NCBI GenBank assembly: GCA_012270805.1
Contig: JAAXHR010000154.1
Coordinates: 1-14,050 of the forward strand
Length of the DNA: 14,050 nucleotides
From: Dehalococcoidia bacterium
GTDB taxonomy: Bacteria > Chloroflexota > Dehalococcoidia > Lucifugimonadales > Lucifugimonadaceae
Reading direction: 5' to 3'
The notes under the pieces are model-generated. The model was not told where the DNA came from and ran no database searches. It saw only the letters and a program-made list of their open reading frames with translations. Positions 1-5,752 of the stretch are shown one piece after another; position 1 is the stretch's first letter, and each line of letters begins with the position of its first letter. The position numbers and the translations under genes are program-made.

Positions 1-117
1 GACAGCTTGCGAGGCTTGAACAAGTTTGCAAAGGACCACCATCTGCCGGGGATACCGGAGGACGAGATCGAGGGGATAATCAATCGAGACGCGTTGGATA
101 TCTTGGGGCTTGATTAG
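1..117 (+). CDS. Amidohydrolase-2 family protein, C-terminal fragment (5' part outside window)
   Basis: The frame is open from the first base and ends at TAG 115-117, giving 38 residues. They include the stretch PGIPEDEIEGIINRDALDIL, which closely matches the last residues of the complete amidohydrolase at 3472-4353 (PPIPEDEIEAIINRNSLELL). In amidohydrolase-2 (TIM-barrel, metal-dependent) enzymes this C-terminal helix follows the catalytic barrel, so no active-site residue is visible here. The resemblance to the gene 3.4 kb downstream makes the two likely paralogues. The substrate is unknown. The assignment rests entirely on that match, because only the tail of the gene is present. Confidence 0.8.
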   Translation, partial: DSLRGLNKFAKDHHLPGIPEDEIEGIINRDALDILGLD

Positions 118-205
118 GAGGTGCCCTCTTTAGTCCTTAGGACATTTCCCTCACAGAGCGGGGGAAACCCTGATGTAGTGTTGGATTACCATTGAGGTGA
201 GGGAT

Positions 206-291
206 GCCGAGGTGGCGAAACGGTAGACGCGCTACGTTCAGGGCGTAGTGTCCGCAAGGACGTGCGGGTTCGACTCCCGCCCTCGGCACCA
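206..291 (+). tRNA. tRNA-Leu (anticodon CAG)
   Basis: The acceptor stem GCCGAGG (206-212) pairs perfectly with CCTCGGC (281-287), followed by discriminator A288 and an encoded CCA (289-291). The anticodon stem CTACG/CGTAG (232-236/244-248) closes the 7-base loop TTCAGGG, placing CAG at 239-241, which reads CUG leucine codons. The long variable arm (TGTCCGCAAGGACGT, about 249-263) is the class II feature expected of tRNA-Leu. The T arm is GCGGG-TTCGACT-CCCGC. It is the first of three tRNA genes. No convincing own promoter was seen upstream; TACCAT at 187-192 is a weak -10 candidate. Confidence 0.97.
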
Positions 292-300
292 CTTCGAGAT

Positions 301-332
301 TCAGGTGTCACTGGATGACGGTGGTAACCTGA
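301..332 (+). other. Stem-loop in the tRNA-Leu/tRNA-Arg spacer
   Basis: TCAGGT (301-306) is the exact inverse complement of ACCTGA (327-332). Inside it, CAC (309-311) can pair with GTG (321-323), giving an interrupted hairpin between the two tRNA genes. No T-tract follows, so it is not a typical intrinsic terminator. It could be a processing or spacing structure in a tRNA-Leu/tRNA-Arg co-transcript. The pairing is visible; any function is inference. Confidence 0.35.
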
Positions 333-346
333 AAGGTGTGGTCCGC

Positions 347-422
347 GCGCTTGTAGCTCAGTGGATAGAGCGCAGCCCTGCGAAGGCTGAGGTCGTGGGT
401 TCAAATCCCGCCAAGCGCGCCA
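347..422 (+). tRNA. tRNA-Arg (anticodon GCG)
   Basis: The acceptor stem GCGCTTG (347-353) pairs with CAAGCGC (412-418), then discriminator G419 and an encoded CCA (420-422). The anticodon stem CAGCC/GGCTG (373-377/385-389) closes the loop CTGCGAA with GCG at 380-382, which reads CGC (and CGU by G-U wobble). The T arm is GTGGG-TTCAAAT-CCCGC with one G-U pair. Most bacteria read these codons with an ACG anticodon whose A34 is edited to inosine by TadA, so a genomic G at position 34 is uncommon. The fold is complete with no mispaired stem, so it should be functional. Confidence 0.96.
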
Positions 423-488
423 TTTTCTTCGCACCCCTCGTTACGCGTTCCTGTTGGGGGCTCACTCGTCCAGACGGGCGTGATTCAA

Positions 489-516
489 TTGTTCGCACCG
501 GGGCACCTTGTATAAT
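489..516 (+). promoter_or_regulatory. Sigma70-like promoter for tRNA-Val
   Basis: A perfect -10 hexamer TATAAT lies at 511-516, with TTGTTC at 489-494 as a partial -35 box (3 of 6 matches to TTGACA) and a 16-base spacer. Transcription would begin about 523-524, some 9-10 bases before the mature 5' end at 533. Its position between tRNA-Arg and tRNA-Val suggests that the Val gene, and possibly thrS beyond it, is transcribed from here. Confidence 0.65.
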
Positions 517-532
517 CTGACGCATCATAGAT

Positions 533-609
533 GGGCGGTTAGCTCAGTTGGCTAGAGCGCGTCGTTGACATCGACGAGGTCGGAGGTTCGAATCCTCCAT
601 CGCCCACCA
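533..609 (+). tRNA. tRNA-Val (anticodon GAC)
   Basis: The acceptor stem GGGCGGT (533-539) pairs with ATCGCCC (599-605) with one G-U pair, followed by discriminator A606 and an encoded CCA (607-609). The anticodon stem CGTCG/CGACG (560-564/572-576) closes the loop TTGACAT with GAC at 567-569, reading GUC/GUU valine codons. The T arm is GGAGG-TTCGAAT-CCTCC. A good promoter sits just upstream (489-516). It is the last of the three tRNA genes and lies about 260 bases before thrS. Confidence 0.97.
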
Positions 610-868
610 CTCGCAACCAGCAAGTTGCATCTAAAGGTGAATAGCAGGTTCACAGCGTTTAGTTTTAGCGAGGGCGACCCTAGATGGCGTCGCACCCTCA
701 CTATGATGGCGCGGGCCCGCTAGATAATCATCCCGGCCCGCGCCTAATCCTTAGATCAAGTGGCGACGGGGGCTCACTTCGCATTGATCTGTTTCGTGCC
801 TCGTCGACGCGGTTGTTTCGCGTTTGCCTGTCGCCAATCACACCAACCACAACGCATAGGCAATGGAT
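610..868 (+). promoter_or_regulatory. Structured leader upstream of thrS
   Basis: This stretch between tRNA-Val and thrS holds several inverted repeats. A: 670-674 plus 675-678 pair with 689-699, about 9 bp with a 2-base bulge. B: GGCGCGGGCC at 708-717 pairs perfectly with GGCCCGCGCC at 735-744, with a 17-base loop. C: AAGTG at 758-762 with CACTT at 775-779. D: ACGCG at 807-811 with CGCGT at 819-823. GGCGAC (762-767) is also complementary to GTCGCC (830-835), a pairing that competes with C. The last 25 bases are CA-rich and probably unstructured. A reading frame from ATG 684 to TGA 929 has GAGGG nine bases before its ATG and four Thr codons at 840-854. No T-box antiterminator motif was found. 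Post-transcriptional control of thrS is plausible but inferred; no clear thrS promoter was recognised. Confidence 0.4.
708..744 (+). repeat. Perfect 10-bp GC-rich inverted repeat in the thrS leader
   Basis: The arms GGCGCGGGCC (708-717) and GGCCCGCGCC (735-744) are exact inverse complements around a 17-base loop. The left arm overlaps GCGGGCCCGC (711-720), itself a perfect palindrome, so two foldings compete. The sequence after the right arm is TAATCC, with no T-tract, so a simple intrinsic terminator for the tRNA genes is unlikely. It is the most stable element of the thrS leader. Confidence 0.6.
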
Positions 869-2662
869 ATGGCAAACAGCAACCAACAGGTGCCAACGAA
901 AAGTAGAAGACCTCGGTTCCGTGACCTGAGCCCCGAGGAGCAGGCCGAGTACCGAGACGCGCTCCGACATTCTGCTGCACACGTCTTGGCGGAAGCGGTG
1001 CTAAAGCTCTTCCCCGAAGCCAAACTCACCATCGGCCCACCGATACGCGACGGCTTCTACTACGACTTCGATGTCGAGCGTCCCTTCACGCCCAAAGACC
1101 TCGACGCGATCGAGGATGAGATGCGAACGTCGATAAGGGCCAACACGCCGTTCGTGGAGCGCGAGGTTTCGCGGGACGAGGCGCGGGTGTTGGTGGCGGA
1201 CAACCGCTACAAGCAGGAGATCATCGACGGCATTCCCGAGGATGAACGCGTAACGTTCACCAGCCATTCCGGCGGTGAGTTCGACGACCTGTGTCGTGGT
1301 GGACACGTGGAGTCAACAGGGCAGATATCGGCTTTCAAGCTCCTCTCAACCGCAGGGGCGTACTGGCGCGGGAGCGAGGCCAACCCGATGCTGCAACGCA
1401 TCTACGGCACTGCTTGGGAATCGCGCGACAAGATGCGGGTTTACCTGAAGCAAAGAGAGCAGGCGCAGCAACGCGACCATCGGAGGTTGGGTGCTCAGAT
1501 GGGGCTGTTCTTCTTCGATCAGGTCGCACCGGCCAACCCGTTTTTCCGTCCGAAAGGTGCGTTCGTTTACAACCGGCTTGTTGACTACGTTCGTGGCTTG
1601 TACAAGCGCTACGGCTACGAGGAAGTTATTACGCCACAGATGTTCAAGACCGACCTATTCAAGACTTCAGGGCACTATGACAACTACATCGAGAACATGT
1701 ACATGCTTGAGATCGACGAGCAGGAGTACGGCATGAAGCCGATGAACTGCCCATCTCACGCAGTTTTGTATTCGAAGTCGTTGCACTCGTATCGCGAGTT
1801 GCCGATACGTTACGCGGACTTCGGGCGGCTGCACCGCTACGAGTTGTCTGGCGTCACCGCGGGTTTGACTCGCGTGCGGTCGTTCGCTCAGGACGACGCC
1901 CACATCTTCTGCCGCGAGGATCAAATCGCTCAAGAGGTGAACGGTTTCATCGATATGCTGAACGAGAGCTACCAAGTGTTCGGCTTCGACTCGACACGCT
2001 TCGTGTTGTCGCTACGGCCGGAGAAGCGCGTGGGGTCGGATGCGCAGTGGAACCGTGCCGAGGCCGCATTGGAGGCAGTGCTTTCGGAACGTGGCGGCGA
2101 ATTCGAGACCGAACCGGGCGAAGGCGCCTTCTACGGCCCGAAAATCGACATGTTCGTGCCCGACGCTCTCGGTCGCGAGTGGCAGCTCGGCACCGTTCAG
2201 GTCGACTTCAACCAACCGGAGCGGTTCGATCTGGAGTACGTGAACTCGGAGAGCGAGCGAAAACGGCCGGTGATGATCCATCGGGCGATGCTGGGCTCGC
2301 TCGAACGCTTCATCGGGGTGTTGATCGAGCATTTGGGCGGGAACCTGCCGCTGTGGCTGGCTCCGACGCAAGCGATGATAGTGCCGATCGCTGACCGTCA
2401 CAACGACTATACCTACGCGGTCGCCGATCGGATGCGCAAGGCTGGTCTGCGGGTTGAAGTTAACGATGCCAGCGAACGTATGAACGCCAAGATCCGAGAT
2501 GCACAGTTGCAGAAGATCAACTACATGCTCGTGGTTGGAGATCGCGAAATCGAAGCCAATTCGGCGGCGTTGCGGACGCGAGCTGGAGACAACCTTGGTG
2601 CGATAAGCGTCGATGAGATCATCGCCAAACTCACCGATGAGGTTGCAAGTATGGCGCTGTGA
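869..2662 (+). CDS. thrS: Threonyl-tRNA synthetase lacking the TGS domain
   Basis: This class II synthetase attaches threonine to tRNA-Thr in the cytoplasm. Counting from ATG 869 (597 residues), the N2 editing domain shows HSAAH (His34, His38) and CRGGH (Cys142, His146), the residues that clear mischarged serine. The catalytic domain carries the zinc ligands Cys294 (MNCPSH), His345 (DDAHIF) and His471 (MIHRAML). Class II motif 2 is around RYELSG and motif 3 around MLGSLERF. The anticodon-binding domain runs from about residue 495 to the end. Typical bacterial enzymes are near 640 residues and start with a roughly 60-residue TGS domain; here only about 30 polar residues precede the editing domain. 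ATG 869 is chosen because AGG at 858-860 lies 8 bases before it; ATG 863 in the same frame is only 2 bases away but remains possible. The gene ends 11 bases from a convergent gene. Confidence 0.97.
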   Translation: MANSNQQVPTKSRRPRFRDLSPEEQAEYRDALRHSAAHVLAEAVLKLFPEAKLTIGPPIRDGFYYDFDVERPFTPKDLDAIEDEMRTSIRANTPFVEREVSRDEARVLVADNRYKQEIIDGIPEDERVTFTSHSGGEFDDLCRGGHVESTGQISAFKLLSTAGAYWRGSEANPMLQRIYGTAWESRDKMRVYLKQREQAQQRDHRRLGAQMGLFFFDQVAPANPFFRPKGAFVYNRLVDYVRGLYKRYGYEEVITPQMFKTDLFKTSGHYDNYIENMYMLEIDEQEYGMKPMNCPSHAVLYSKSLHSYRELPIRYADFGRLHRYELSGVTAGLTRVRSFAQDDAHIFCREDQIAQEVNGFIDMLNESYQVFGFDSTRFVLSLRPEKRVGSDAQWNRAEAALEAVLSERGGEFETEPGEGAFYGPKIDMFVPDALGREWQLGTVQVDFNQPERFDLEYVNSESERKRPVMIHRAMLGSLERFIGVLIEHLGGNLPLWLAPTQAMIVPIADRHNDYTYAVADRMRKAGLRVEVNDASERMNAKIRDAQLQKINYMLVVGDREIEANSAALRTRAGDNLGAISVDEIIAKLTDEVASMAL

Positions 2663-2673
2663 GCATCAAGGCT

Positions 2674-3465
2674 CTATCGATAGGTGGCTAGTACGCGGTT
2701 CAAGGCATCCCTGTAGAGGTCGTATTCGGTTTGCCTGGTAGCACCGAAGATGCGTGCGCCGCGCGCTAGCTCGCGCTCGTAATCCGTCCTATCACCCGGC
2801 ATGATCGCCGGCTCTACCGCTAGCCCGCGGGCGATTGCGGCGTCTACTACGCTTTTGATGGCAGCTAGGACTTCGGGATGTTCCCATTGACCATGGAATC
2901 CCATCTTTGCGGAGAGGTCGCCCGGGCCGAAGACGACGCCGTCGATACCCTCGACATCCATCATGGCACCAGCGTTTTCTATCCCCAGCGGTGACTCGAT
3001 TTTCGGCAAGATCAGCATCGCGTCATTCGCCTCGCGGCAGTAACGAGCCACATCCGACGGGTCATATCCCGCGTTTGCCCCCATGGCTAGTCCACGCTTA
3101 CCTTCGGGAGCGTACTTGACCCATTTCACGAGGTCCTCCATCTGCTCGGACGTTTCGGAGTGGGACAGTACGATGCCGGTCGCTCCGGCGTCGAGCACTC
3201 GCGAAACCAACGCTCGCTCCGGCGCGATCACAGTGACGACGGGCGCCATACCGTTGTCGCGGACGAGAGTGAGGAACAACGATAGTCGACCGTCGTCGTT
3301 TAGGGCGTGTTCGGCATCGACCATTAGCATGTCGAAGCCAGCGTTGGCGGCGATTTTGACGACCGATGGCGTCAGTGCTTCGAACACGTTGACTCCGAAA
3401 ATCGGTTCGCCGGCCTTCAGCTTTTCCTTTGCATGATTGACTATGGTCGGCGGTTCCGATGACAT
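2674..3465 (-). CDS. HpcH/HpaI-family class II aldolase (substrate unknown)
   Basis: This 263-residue protein has the length and motifs of the HpcH/HpaI aldolase family (metal-dependent pyruvate aldolases such as HpaI, GarL and RhmA, all TIM barrels). VDAEHA carries the catalytic-type His53, LPKIESPLGIENA contains the metal ligand Glu157, and GVVFGPGDLS contains the metal ligand Asp183. The family's pyruvate-binding Arg (Arg70 of HpaI, in a PVVR context) aligns with Thr78 in PVVTV, so substrate or chemistry may differ. A GGAG ribosome site lies 9 bases before the ATG. The start is only 6 bases after the stop of the amidohydrolase upstream, so the two are almost certainly co-transcribed. The stop lies within a CTATCGATAG palindrome (2674-2683) next to the end of thrS. 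The family is secure; the specific reaction is not. Confidence 0.88.
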   Translation of the reverse strand: MSSEPPTIVNHAKEKLKAGEPIFGVNVFEALTPSVVKIAANAGFDMLMVDAEHALNDDGRLSLFLTLVRDNGMAPVVTVIAPERALVSRVLDAGATGIVLSHSETSEQMEDLVKWVKYAPEGKRGLAMGANAGYDPSDVARYCREANDAMLILPKIESPLGIENAGAMMDVEGIDGVVFGPGDLSAKMGFHGQWEHPEVLAAIKSVVDAAIARGLAVEPAIMPGDRTDYERELARGARIFGATRQTEYDLYRDALNRVLATYR

Positions 3466-3471
3466 CGTTTC

Positions 3472-4353
3472 TCACTCCAAACCTAGCAGTTCTAAGGAGT
3501 TTCGGTTTATTATGGCTTCGATCTCGTCTTCGGGAATTGGTGGGAGGTTGTGCTCTCTGGCGAAGCGCGGTATTGCTCGTAAGCCGTCCATAGTCTTTTG
3601 GGGAGTCCATAGCGTCCAGTCTGAGCCGAAAAGCATCTTGTGGGTTGCGGAGAATTCGTGGAAGACGCGCATCGCTCGCCACGCCATCCAAGGTCTTGAC
3701 GGGACTCCGGAGATGTCGGTCCACACGTTTGAATGTTTTCGCACGACCGCCATGCAGTCCTCGTACCAGGGATGCCCGGTGTGTGCCAAGATCATCTTCA
3801 GGTTGGGGAAACGGATAGCTACCTCATCCATCGCCAGCGGGTGGGCGTATCTGAGAACAGCATCCGGGGCGACTGACATTCCGTTGTGAAATACGATGGG
3901 CAGCCCATCGGCTTGAAGACGGTCGAACAGGCGGAATGCCGCGTCACTCATCGGATCCACCGCCTGGTAGCTCAATGCGAGCTTCATGCCTTTGCACCCT
4001 AAATCGCCCACTGCACGGTCATATTCGTCATCGATGTCCGGCTGCTCCGGATGGAGCGACATGAAGGGAATGAACTTTTCGGGATTGGCTGCAGCGGTAC
4101 GTGCTGCAATATCGTTGTGGTTCAGAGATTCGTGCCAGCCGGCGTTCCAGTCAATTACGGGATGTTCGCCGCTACCCGGGCGAGGCGCCAATCCGAAAAC
4201 CAACGCCTTGTCAACGGTTTCCATTGCCGATACGTATTCGTTCAACGAACCGGCGAGTTTGACGTTTGTGCCGATGAGCGAGTTGGAAGCTTGATCCTCC
4301 GGCGGCACATCTGCTTCGTGCGTCGGGATATGTGAGTGGACGTCAACTATCAA
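3472..4353 (-). CDS. Amidohydrolase-2 family metal-dependent hydrolase or decarboxylase
   Basis: Counting from TTG 4353 (293 residues), the N-terminus reads MIVDVHSHIP, placing the metal-binding HxH pair (His6, His8) at the end of the first barrel strand, as in PF04909 proteins. Further family residues are His156 (IVFHNG), His191 (LAHTGHPW) and Asp245 (LFGSDW), a complete mononuclear metal site. Relatives include 4-oxalomesaconate hydratase, ACMSD and gamma-resorcylate decarboxylase, which act on carboxylated ring or ring-cleavage compounds. TTG is preferred because AGAGG lies 7 bases upstream and the HxH then begins at residue 6. An ATG at 4449 in the same frame would add 32 residues with no family resemblance. 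It is the first gene of an operon with the aldolase, and its C-terminus closely resembles the fragment at 1-117. The substrate is undetermined. Confidence 0.88.
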   Translation of the reverse strand: MIVDVHSHIPTHEADVPPEDQASNSLIGTNVKLAGSLNEYVSAMETVDKALVFGLAPRPGSGEHPVIDWNAGWHESLNHNDIAARTAAANPEKFIPFMSLHPEQPDIDDEYDRAVGDLGCKGMKLALSYQAVDPMSDAAFRLFDRLQADGLPIVFHNGMSVAPDAVLRYAHPLAMDEVAIRFPNLKMILAHTGHPWYEDCMAVVRKHSNVWTDISGVPSRPWMAWRAMRVFHEFSATHKMLFGSDWTLWTPQKTMDGLRAIPRFAREHNLPPIPEDEIEAIINRNSLELLGLE

Positions 4354-4591
4354 CGCTATGCCTCTTAGGTGTTCGATCTGTAGTTTATCGGTGCAAACCG
4401 ATACCCGTGGAATCTGACGCTGGACTACCGAATAATTAGCCACGACCACAAAGATGCCTCGTTCGCACGATGCTCTAAAATAGGTTGAAACGCATCGGAC
4501 CGTAATTGATGCAAATGCGATGCATTTCGCTTAGTCGGAAATCGCCGCCGGGCATCCTAACGCCGTTCACCACAACCAGACAAGACCATCC
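4354..4591. promoter_or_regulatory. Divergent intergenic region with a small operator-like palindrome
   Basis: This region separates the minus-strand amidohydrolase operon from the plus-strand citrate synthase operon and must hold both promoters. A symmetric element, AAATGC-GAT-GCATTT, lies at 4513-4527, about 65 bases before the citrate synthase ATG, in an operator-like position. TTGAAA at 4485-4490 could be a -35 box for the plus strand, but no good -10 follows at 16-18 bases. TAAAAT at 4476-4481 (plus; the overlapping 4482-4477 reads TATTTT on the minus strand) is a lone -10-like sequence. No glycine riboswitch core was seen. The promoters are not resolved. Confidence 0.3.
4361..4365 (-). 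promoter_or_regulatory. Ribosome binding site deciding the TTG start of the amidohydrolase
   Basis: On the minus strand AGAGG occupies 4365-4361, seven bases before TTG 4353. This spacing supports TTG over the upstream in-frame ATG at 4449, and the protein then starts right before the conserved DVHSH motif. Confidence 0.6.
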
Positions 4592-5740
4592 ATGCCCCAA
4601 AATGACGAAATTCGACTCCACCGCGGGTTGAGAGAAATCTACTTCGACCGTACCGAGACCACTTTCATCGACGGTAGCAACGGGGTTCTGGAATATCGCG
4701 GCTACAGCATTCATGATTTGGCGGAACACTCGAATTTCGAGGAGACGTCATATTTGCTGTTGCATGGCGAGTTGCCTACGCAGGAGCATTTGGACGCTTT
4801 CGACGAAGAGCTGCGCGGCCAGCGTGAGTTGCCTGAGCAGATCTTCTCCATAATCAACGCGGTCAAGGAGTCGCACCCTATGGACGTGCTCCGGACGGCG
4901 GTCTCGGCACTCTCGGCGTTCGATCCGGATAAAGATGCACAGTGGGATGATGTGGAGGCGACGTTCCGGAAGGGCATCCGAATGACAGCGCAGGTGCCCA
5001 CGATTGTCGCGGCACACTACAACATCCGACGTGGCAACGATCCGATTGCCCCCAACTCAGATTTGAACCAGGCGGCGAACTTCCTTTACATGCTCGATGG
5101 CGAGGTGCCGTCGGACGATGCTGCACAGTTGATGGACAAGGACTTGGTTTTGCACGCCGATCACGGTTCAAACGCGAGCGCGTTCGCGGCTCGAGTGGTC
5201 GCGGGTACGAAAGCCGATGCCTACAGTGCGATTGCGGCGGCGATCGGCGCGTTGTCGGGACCGTCTCACGGCGGTGCTGCTGAGAACGTGATGCAGATGG
5301 CTCGAGAGATTGGCAGTGCTGACAACGCCGAGACTTACGTAAGGAATTTGTTGAGGCAGAGGATTCCGGTGATGGGATTCGGGCACCGAGTGTACAAGTC
5401 AGAAGACCCAAGAGCCAGACACTTGCGAGAAGGTGTGAAGCGGTTGAGCGAGGAGAAGGGTGAACCGGAGTGGTACAACATCTTGGAAGCGGTGGTTGAG
5501 GCGATGTCCCCGTACGCCCGACGCGGTGTACACGTAAACGTCGATTTCTTCGCTGGTGTGATCTACTACTTGAACGGCATTCCGCAGGACCTGTTCGTGC
5601 CCATTTTCGCTATTGGCCGAGTGCCGGGTTGGGTCATCCAAGTTGTTGAGCAGTATCGTCGGAACATCCTTATCCGGCCGCTCCTGAAGTACACCGGCGG
5701 TCGGGAGCGCGACTACGTTCCGATCTCCGAGCGCGGATAG
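4592..5740 (+). CDS. gltA: Citrate synthase
   Basis: The 382-residue protein condenses acetyl-CoA and oxaloacetate to citrate, the entry step of the TCA cycle. It has the length of the shorter dimeric bacterial type (about 370-390 residues), not the roughly 430-residue allosteric hexamer. Catalytic residues are visible: His226 in GPSHGGAAEN, His265 in GFGHRVYKSEDPRA and Asp318 in VNVDFFAG. LHADHGSNAS (188-196) is a variant of the usual LHADHELNAS. The C-terminal IRPLLKYTGGRERDYVP is typical. 2-Methylcitrate synthase has the same fold and cannot be excluded, but no prp genes are nearby. No clear Shine-Dalgarno precedes ATG 4592. It starts a run of six co-directional genes, the next beginning 12 bases after its stop. 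Confidence 0.93.
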   Translation: MPQNDEIRLHRGLREIYFDRTETTFIDGSNGVLEYRGYSIHDLAEHSNFEETSYLLLHGELPTQEHLDAFDEELRGQRELPEQIFSIINAVKESHPMDVLRTAVSALSAFDPDKDAQWDDVEATFRKGIRMTAQVPTIVAAHYNIRRGNDPIAPNSDLNQAANFLYMLDGEVPSDDAAQLMDKDLVLHADHGSNASAFAARVVAGTKADAYSAIAAAIGALSGPSHGGAAENVMQMAREIGSADNAETYVRNLLRQRIPVMGFGHRVYKSEDPRARHLREGVKRLSEEKGEPEWYNILEAVVEAMSPYARRGVHVNVDFFAGVIYYLNGIPQDLFVPIFAIGRVPGWVIQVVEQYRRNILIRPLLKYTGGRERDYVPISERG

Positions 5741-5752
5741 TCACATTCATCG

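Noticed and set aside
133..143. GTCC-TTA-GGAC palindrome as terminator of the left-edge amidohydrolase gene
   Set aside because: The stem is only 4 bp with a 3-base loop and has no T-tract; the nearby TTTCCC/GGGAAA pair (145-167) is also weak, so neither is listed as a feature.
206..609. tRNA genes as an integration site of a genomic island
   Set aside because: No integrase, no repeat of a tRNA 3' end downstream, and housekeeping genes follow directly.
610..862. T-box riboswitch before thrS
   Set aside because: The antiterminator core (TGGNACCGCG type) and Stem I landmarks were not found, and no terminator with a T-tract precedes thrS.
2674..2683. CTATCGATAG palindrome as a bidirectional terminator between thrS and the aldolase gene
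   Set aside because: It is short, has no loop and no flanking T-tract, and includes the aldolase stop codon; chance is likely.
3098..3724. 208-codon minus-strand frame spanning the amidohydrolase-aldolase junction
   Set aside because: It lies in the wrong frame on the same strand as two proven genes and is highly Arg-rich; the two short-spaced real genes explain the DNA.
4878..5411. 177-codon minus-strand open frame opposite citrate synthase
   Set aside because: It is antisense to a well-supported gene, rich in Arg/Ser/Pro as shadow frames are, and has no recognisable domain.
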